DNA from: Petrolisthes cinctipes
Taxonomy: Eukaryota > Arthropoda > Malacostraca > Decapoda > Porcellanidae
DNA length: 64,000 nt
Assembly: GCA_033782935.1 (NCBI GenBank)
Contig: JAWQEG010002454.1
Location: 94,731 to 158,730, forward strand
Direction: 5' to 3'
Shown here: piece after piece, positions 59,590 to 64,000 of the stretch
Position numbering within the stretch: position 1 is the stretch's first letter
Layout of the letters: the number at the start of each line of letters is the position of its first letter
Made by a program: the position numbers and the translations under genes
The notes under the pieces: generated by a model
Told to the model about the DNA's origin: nothing
The model's database searches: none
What the model saw: only the letters and a program-made list of their open reading frames with translations

Positions 59590-60730
59590 TCTTATAATGA
59601 TAATCCAGAGTTAACACTTCCAATATCTAATTATCGTTATTATTACTCTATAATTTCTCCTCACTTCTCTCCTCGACTTCGCCCCAGTTATCCATATTAT
59701 TATTATTATTTTTTTTTTCCTTCCTTTCTTTCTTTCCGGTTCTTTTTATTGCACCTCATTATTTTTCTTCATTTTGCTCCTTTTTTCTACTTTTATTGAG
59801 GTATACTATGTTACAGTATTATACTCGTTTTTCTCCCTTCCTTTAAAGATCATTCTCGTTTTTATTACTCCTTTTTTTCTACACTTCTCTCCATTAGTCC
59901 CATTATTATATTTTCCTCAGTCCTTTCTTTCCACCTATCTCTCTCTCTCTCTGTATATGTGACGGTTCTTATATATATATCTTCCTTACTCTTTTTTCCT
60001 TCCGTTACACTACTCTGAATTACGTCCCATATTACACATTTTTGTTTTATCTTTCTTCCCTTCATTCAGGCCATTATTATTTTTTATATTATCTCCTCTC
60101 ATTCCAGCTCTCTATACTGCGACTCTCATTAGTTTTTCGTTTTCTCCTTCCATTCCAGTTCACGACCTTCCAGCCAATCAGCCAGCCACCCTCCTAGGAT
60201 ACCAGCAGATCTCGCCTTCACTCGAGCTTACAACGCGGGATTTCAGGTATGTAGACCCTTTATGGAAAATATATCTTATCGTTTTTAGTTGATGACAAAG
60301 GAGACAGCAGAAACATGGTTGGTCATTCGAAGGTGTACTCGGAATGAAGGAAAAGTTATTATTATATTTGGTAGAAACCCTAGTGATGCCAGTCAGATTG
60401 CCACCTGAAGGAATGAAAAGGATGTATCTGTCCCACTACCATCTGTCTGTCTGTCCATCTCTCCGTTATTCTCTTTTTTTTTTTCCTTCCTTTTAATATC
60501 TCTCATCTTACCTCTAATCCTTCTTCTGCCCTCTCTCCTCTCATTCCCTCTCTCTTCCATTCTTTCCTCACCCTTATTATCTTTTCCTTCTTTCTCTTTA
60601 TAACCCTTCTCTTTCCCATTTTTTCCTCGCCCACTCTCTGCTCTCTTTCCGACTCTCTCTTTCTCCCTTCTCTCGTCCATTGCTCCCTCCATTTCCTCCC
60701 CTCTTCGTCATTCCCCCCACCCCTAACTCT
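59590..60730. repeat. Long pyrimidine-rich tract
   Basis: About 1.1 kb of C/T-biased plus strand (TTCCTTTCTTTC-like). It is interrupted near 60160-60420 by a more balanced stretch with no recognisable gene. Charged Glu/Lys/Arg frames on the minus strand are artefacts. Confidence 0.7.
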
Positions 60731-60872
60731 CCTTTCCTAATCCCCGTAAGTCACTTCCAGACGTCTCCCAGAACTCCGTGACCCAAGTTTCCCTCGCCCT
60801 CTTCCAGCTTCACTTATAAAATTCAACTTTTACTCCACCAGTATAATTCAAAGGGCTGCCATGCTTTGCCGC

Positions 60873-60875
<3 letters not shown>

Positions 60876-60934
<59 letters not shown>
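60876..60934. repeat. (CA)n microsatellite
   Basis: About 29 CA units, with further CA-rich sequence to 61050. Confidence 0.95.
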
Positions 60935-60935
<1 letters not shown>

Positions 60936-61050
60936 TCGCATTTTATATTCACAGGCATTCTCTAACATAAGCACACACACACATACACACTCCCATGGAT
61001 ACTCAGTCTACACATACATGCGAGCTTGCACACACCCACACCCACACCGC

Positions 61051-61813
61051 TGCCAGTACAACCAAGACAAGGGTAAAAACAAGTGCAAAATACGACCAGT
61101 GGTGAAGTTTGTCCAGAGAAAAATATATTAGACCAGGTCCAGATTTAGAGTGGCGTATCATCCAATTAAAGGAGAATTAATTATTTGCCCCCAATTAGTT
61201 CTATTTCGAATCAAGCTGTAGATGGCACGAAAGGAGTTAATTATATTGTTCCTGTTAATAAAAATATGAAAAGTTCTTCTTGGAAATTACTTGTTAACCA
61301 AGTCTATACTTTTGTTCTTTTCAGCAGCAGGGTGTGAGTGTGTGCACGAGCGTTCTTAAGTGTGTGTGTGTGTGCCCGCGCGTATGCTTGTATGTATGCA
61401 TTTGTGTGCAGAGATAGCGTGACCTCATTGTTTAGAGAGAAATAAAAGTCGGGATTTATAAGCGAACGTTGATATATTTTCCCATCCCAAACTTCCCTCG
61501 ACTCCAGTTCAGCTAAAATTTTCCCCAGGCAAGTGTAACAGGCAACAAGTTAAAGTCAACTCGAGGGATTTTTTGAACTAGGAAAGCGGGCTGCTGGAGT
61601 TTGGTGGTAATGCTATTGTGAACGTGCATGACGGTGGGGTGTTGTGAGTGTGCATGAATGTGTGTTGTGAGAGTGCATATGGCGGGGGTTGTGAGACTGT
61701 ATGATGCTATATTAAGAGTGTGTATGAAAAGGGTGAGATTTGAGTGTTATGATTGAGTGTTGTAAATATGTATGGAGGAGTGTACAGTGTTGTTAGTGTA
61801 TATAAAGAGGGTG

Positions 61814-61816
<3 letters not shown>
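61051..61816. other. Non-coding stretch
   Basis: TG-rich phrases around 61340-61370 and 61620-61800. Nothing else is recognised. Confidence 0.45.

Positions 61817-61890
<74 letters not shown>
61817..61890. repeat. (TG)n microsatellite
   Basis: About 36 TG units. The His-Thr repeat frame on the minus strand is an artefact. Confidence 0.95.
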
Positions 61891-61896
<6 letters not shown>

Positions 61897-62214
61897 GAAC
61901 AATAATTATGAGTGTATAACTGGGTATTGTATGAGTGTATATAGAGAGAGGATTGTGGGTGTATAACTGAGTGTTCTGTGGAGAGGTGTAGTGAGACTGT
62001 GAGAGTATCAGACGGGTGTTGTGTGTGTGGGTGTATGTGTAGATATGGTGAGTATATGAATGTGCAGCAGTCCATCTTAGTTCACTACAGGACTATAATA
62101 CCCGATAAGGCAAGATACATCTAGGAAATCCTATCCTACGCTTGTTTAGGGTCGGGGTGGATAGAGATGTGTAATAAAGAAAGAAAAGGTGGGACATGGT
62201 TAAATGTTGCTTCA

Positions 62215-62595
62215 ATTTCCTCTTCTTTTCATCTCCTCCTCGTCCTCCTCTTCTTATTTCTCTTCCTCCTCCTCCTCCTCCTCTTCTTATTTCTCTTCCT
62301 CCTCTTCATATTTCTCTTCCTCCTCCTCCTCTTCTTATTTCTCTTCCTCCTCCTCCTCTTCTTATTTCTCTTCCTCCTCCTTACCCCTCCTTCCTTCTTC
62401 TCGTCCTCCTTCTTTTTCACCTACTCCTCCTCCTCCTCCTCAGCATCATCATAATCATCTTCATCTTCCTTCTCCTCCTCCTCCTCCTCCTCCTCTTCCT
62501 CCTCCTCCTCTTCCCTTTTCTACTCCTACTCCTCTTCCCTTTTCTCCTCCTACTCCTCCTCCTCTTCCCTTTTCTCCTCCTCCTCCTCCTCCTGT
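62215..62595. repeat. (CTC/CTT)n pyrimidine tract
   Basis: About 380 bases of CTCCTC and CTTCTT repeats, including repeated CTTATTTCTCTTCCTCCTCC blocks. All plus frames are open from composition only. Confidence 0.95.
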
Positions 62596-62757
62596 GACTT
62601 GGCCCTTCCGTGCTTCGTGATGCATATATTCATGGATGCTTGAGGTTCTTTGCCATAAAATTACGATATTCGGGGAACCAATGGCTGTATCTACACTCTT
62701 TTCATGCGGAGGTGGGCAGGAGGAAAGGGAGAGAAAGAGTCAAAGGGTCTTGTTGTT

Positions 62758-63160
<403 letters not shown>

Positions 63161-63162
<2 letters not shown>

Positions 63163-63652
63163 GGACTAAGTTACTGAGGCAACTTCTTTTTTCTTTTCGT
63201 TATTATTTACACCGCCATTCGATGCCACATTTCTTGCCACATAAATAATTCCTTCTCTGTCTTCATTCCTATTAAATATGTAGACAAAAAACTGACCCTC
63301 TCATTTAAATTTCTTTGATGATGAATGAAATAATAATGCAGTCTAAGTCAAATTGGACCAAAGACTCATACAGGTTGATAGCCTAGTTAGTTATCTACAA
63401 CTTATAAACATAGCAATGTACACACAAAAAAAAAACTATGGTTACACCCTCTGCTGCGCGATACAGAATGACACCACGAATACTTTCACATTCTAATTAT
63501 TACACACCACTTTTTTTTTTATTGTTATTATCATTCTCCGCTAATTGACACCTCTCCCCAAGGTCAGCCTCGAATATGATTTCTACGTGTTTTTTGTGGC
63601 GACGTGTTTAATTAACCCACGTGTTTGATACTTTATGTTAATTTAAAGCGAG
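63161..63652. other. Non-coding stretch
   Basis: AT-rich sequence with short A and T runs. No gene is supported. Confidence 0.45.
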
Positions 63653-63805
63653 ATTCTTTTGTTGGTGAATTGGAAGGTCTCTCATTCCTCCAAACTATAC
63701 CATGAAACAGATCCTCTATTTATACCATTGAGGGCATCTGTTTTCTGGTATAATTTGAAGGAATCGGCAGCCTTCCAATTCACCAACATGAAAATTTCCC
63801 CTTAA
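63653..63805. mobile_element. TTAA-flanked foldback element, subfamily B
   Basis: TTAA at 63653-63656 and 63802-63805. Left arm TCATTCCTCCAAACTATACC and ATGAAACAGATCC; right arm GCATCTGTTTTCTGGTATAA and TTTGAAGGAATCGGCAGCC. One of the clearest copies. Confidence 0.75.
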
Positions 63806-63845
63806 GGGAATCAGTGGCCTTCCATTTTACTAAAAATAAGTGATT

Positions 63846-64000
63846 TCCTAAATTGAGTAATACACTTTGAGATATGGAGCACCTTGATTCTTTCAAAATA
63901 TATCAGGAAACAGGATTGGATAAACAAAACTAATGGTGTCCTGTTGCTTGGAATAGCCTGGAGGAATCAGATGCTCCAGATATACCAACACTCTACTATC
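63846..64000. mobile_element. Foldback element, subfamily C, cut by window end
   Basis: Left arm GAGTAATACACTTTGAGATA with CCTTGATTCTTTC; right arm AGCCTGGAGGAATCAGATGC with TATACCAACACTCTACT. It resembles 24294-24454. The right border lies at or beyond the window edge. Confidence 0.55.

Noticed and set aside
62196..62620. Overlapping plus-strand ORFs rich in Ser, Pro, Leu and Phe
   Set aside because: Caused by a CTC/CTT repeat tract with no stops in any frame.

Overview
The window reads as nuclear DNA of an arthropod, most likely a decapod crustacean. This is inferred from the mix of elements: a DIRS1-like element, a Penelope-like element, CR1-, Jockey- and RTE-like LINEs, Ty3/gypsy, hAT- and Tc1/mariner-type MITEs, a tRNA-derived SINE, very dense microsatellites, and an intron-containing fibrinogen-related gene. 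There is no sign of bacterial or viral gene organisation. Almost all long reading frames belong to transposable elements or are low-complexity artefacts.

Layout. 1-2376: 3' part of a broken LINE whose tail carries four copies of a ~95 bp unit. 4272-7032: 5'-truncated DIRS1-like element (RNase H/MT part, overlapping tyrosine recombinase, then inverted repeats). 7033-20750: mostly non-coding, with MITEs, a LINE RT scrap (12196-12350), a 16-bp minisatellite (14817-15335) and an unexplained cysteine-rich ORF (17714-18283, minus). 20752-21785: Penelope-like element, minus strand. 21938-23744 and 53591-55255: two copies of a ~1.7 kb repeat that contain a hAT-type MITE; only the first copy has a TA-target MITE, so the second shows the empty site. 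25880-26960: purine tract. 27441-27622: broken THAP domain. 28483-31814: LINE remnants around a 1.4 kb CAGA/CCTA array. 32025-32340: tRNA-derived SINE. 34359-41726: near-complete LTR retrotransposon. 43137-45118: four-exon fibrinogen-domain gene. 48546-49922: degraded second LTR element. 50060-53299: minus-strand LINE with one reading frame and five stops. 55256-64000: foldback elements, a GGTACGG-rich element and long microsatellites.

The most notable object is the LTR retrotransposon. Its pol order is protease, integrase, reverse transcriptase, RNase H. That is the Ty1/copia-like order known for Gmr1-like Ty3/gypsy elements, and its Gag resembles the SCAN domain thought to derive from that group. 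Its 3' LTR has also captured 52 bp of its own pol gene. A second theme is a family of at least a dozen short palindromic elements flanked by TTAA-like sites and sharing a TTCCTCCAAACTATRCCACG core, scattered through the whole window.

The only well-supported host gene is the fibrinogen-related one. It encodes a predicted secreted protein of 332 residues, with all splice phases matching.
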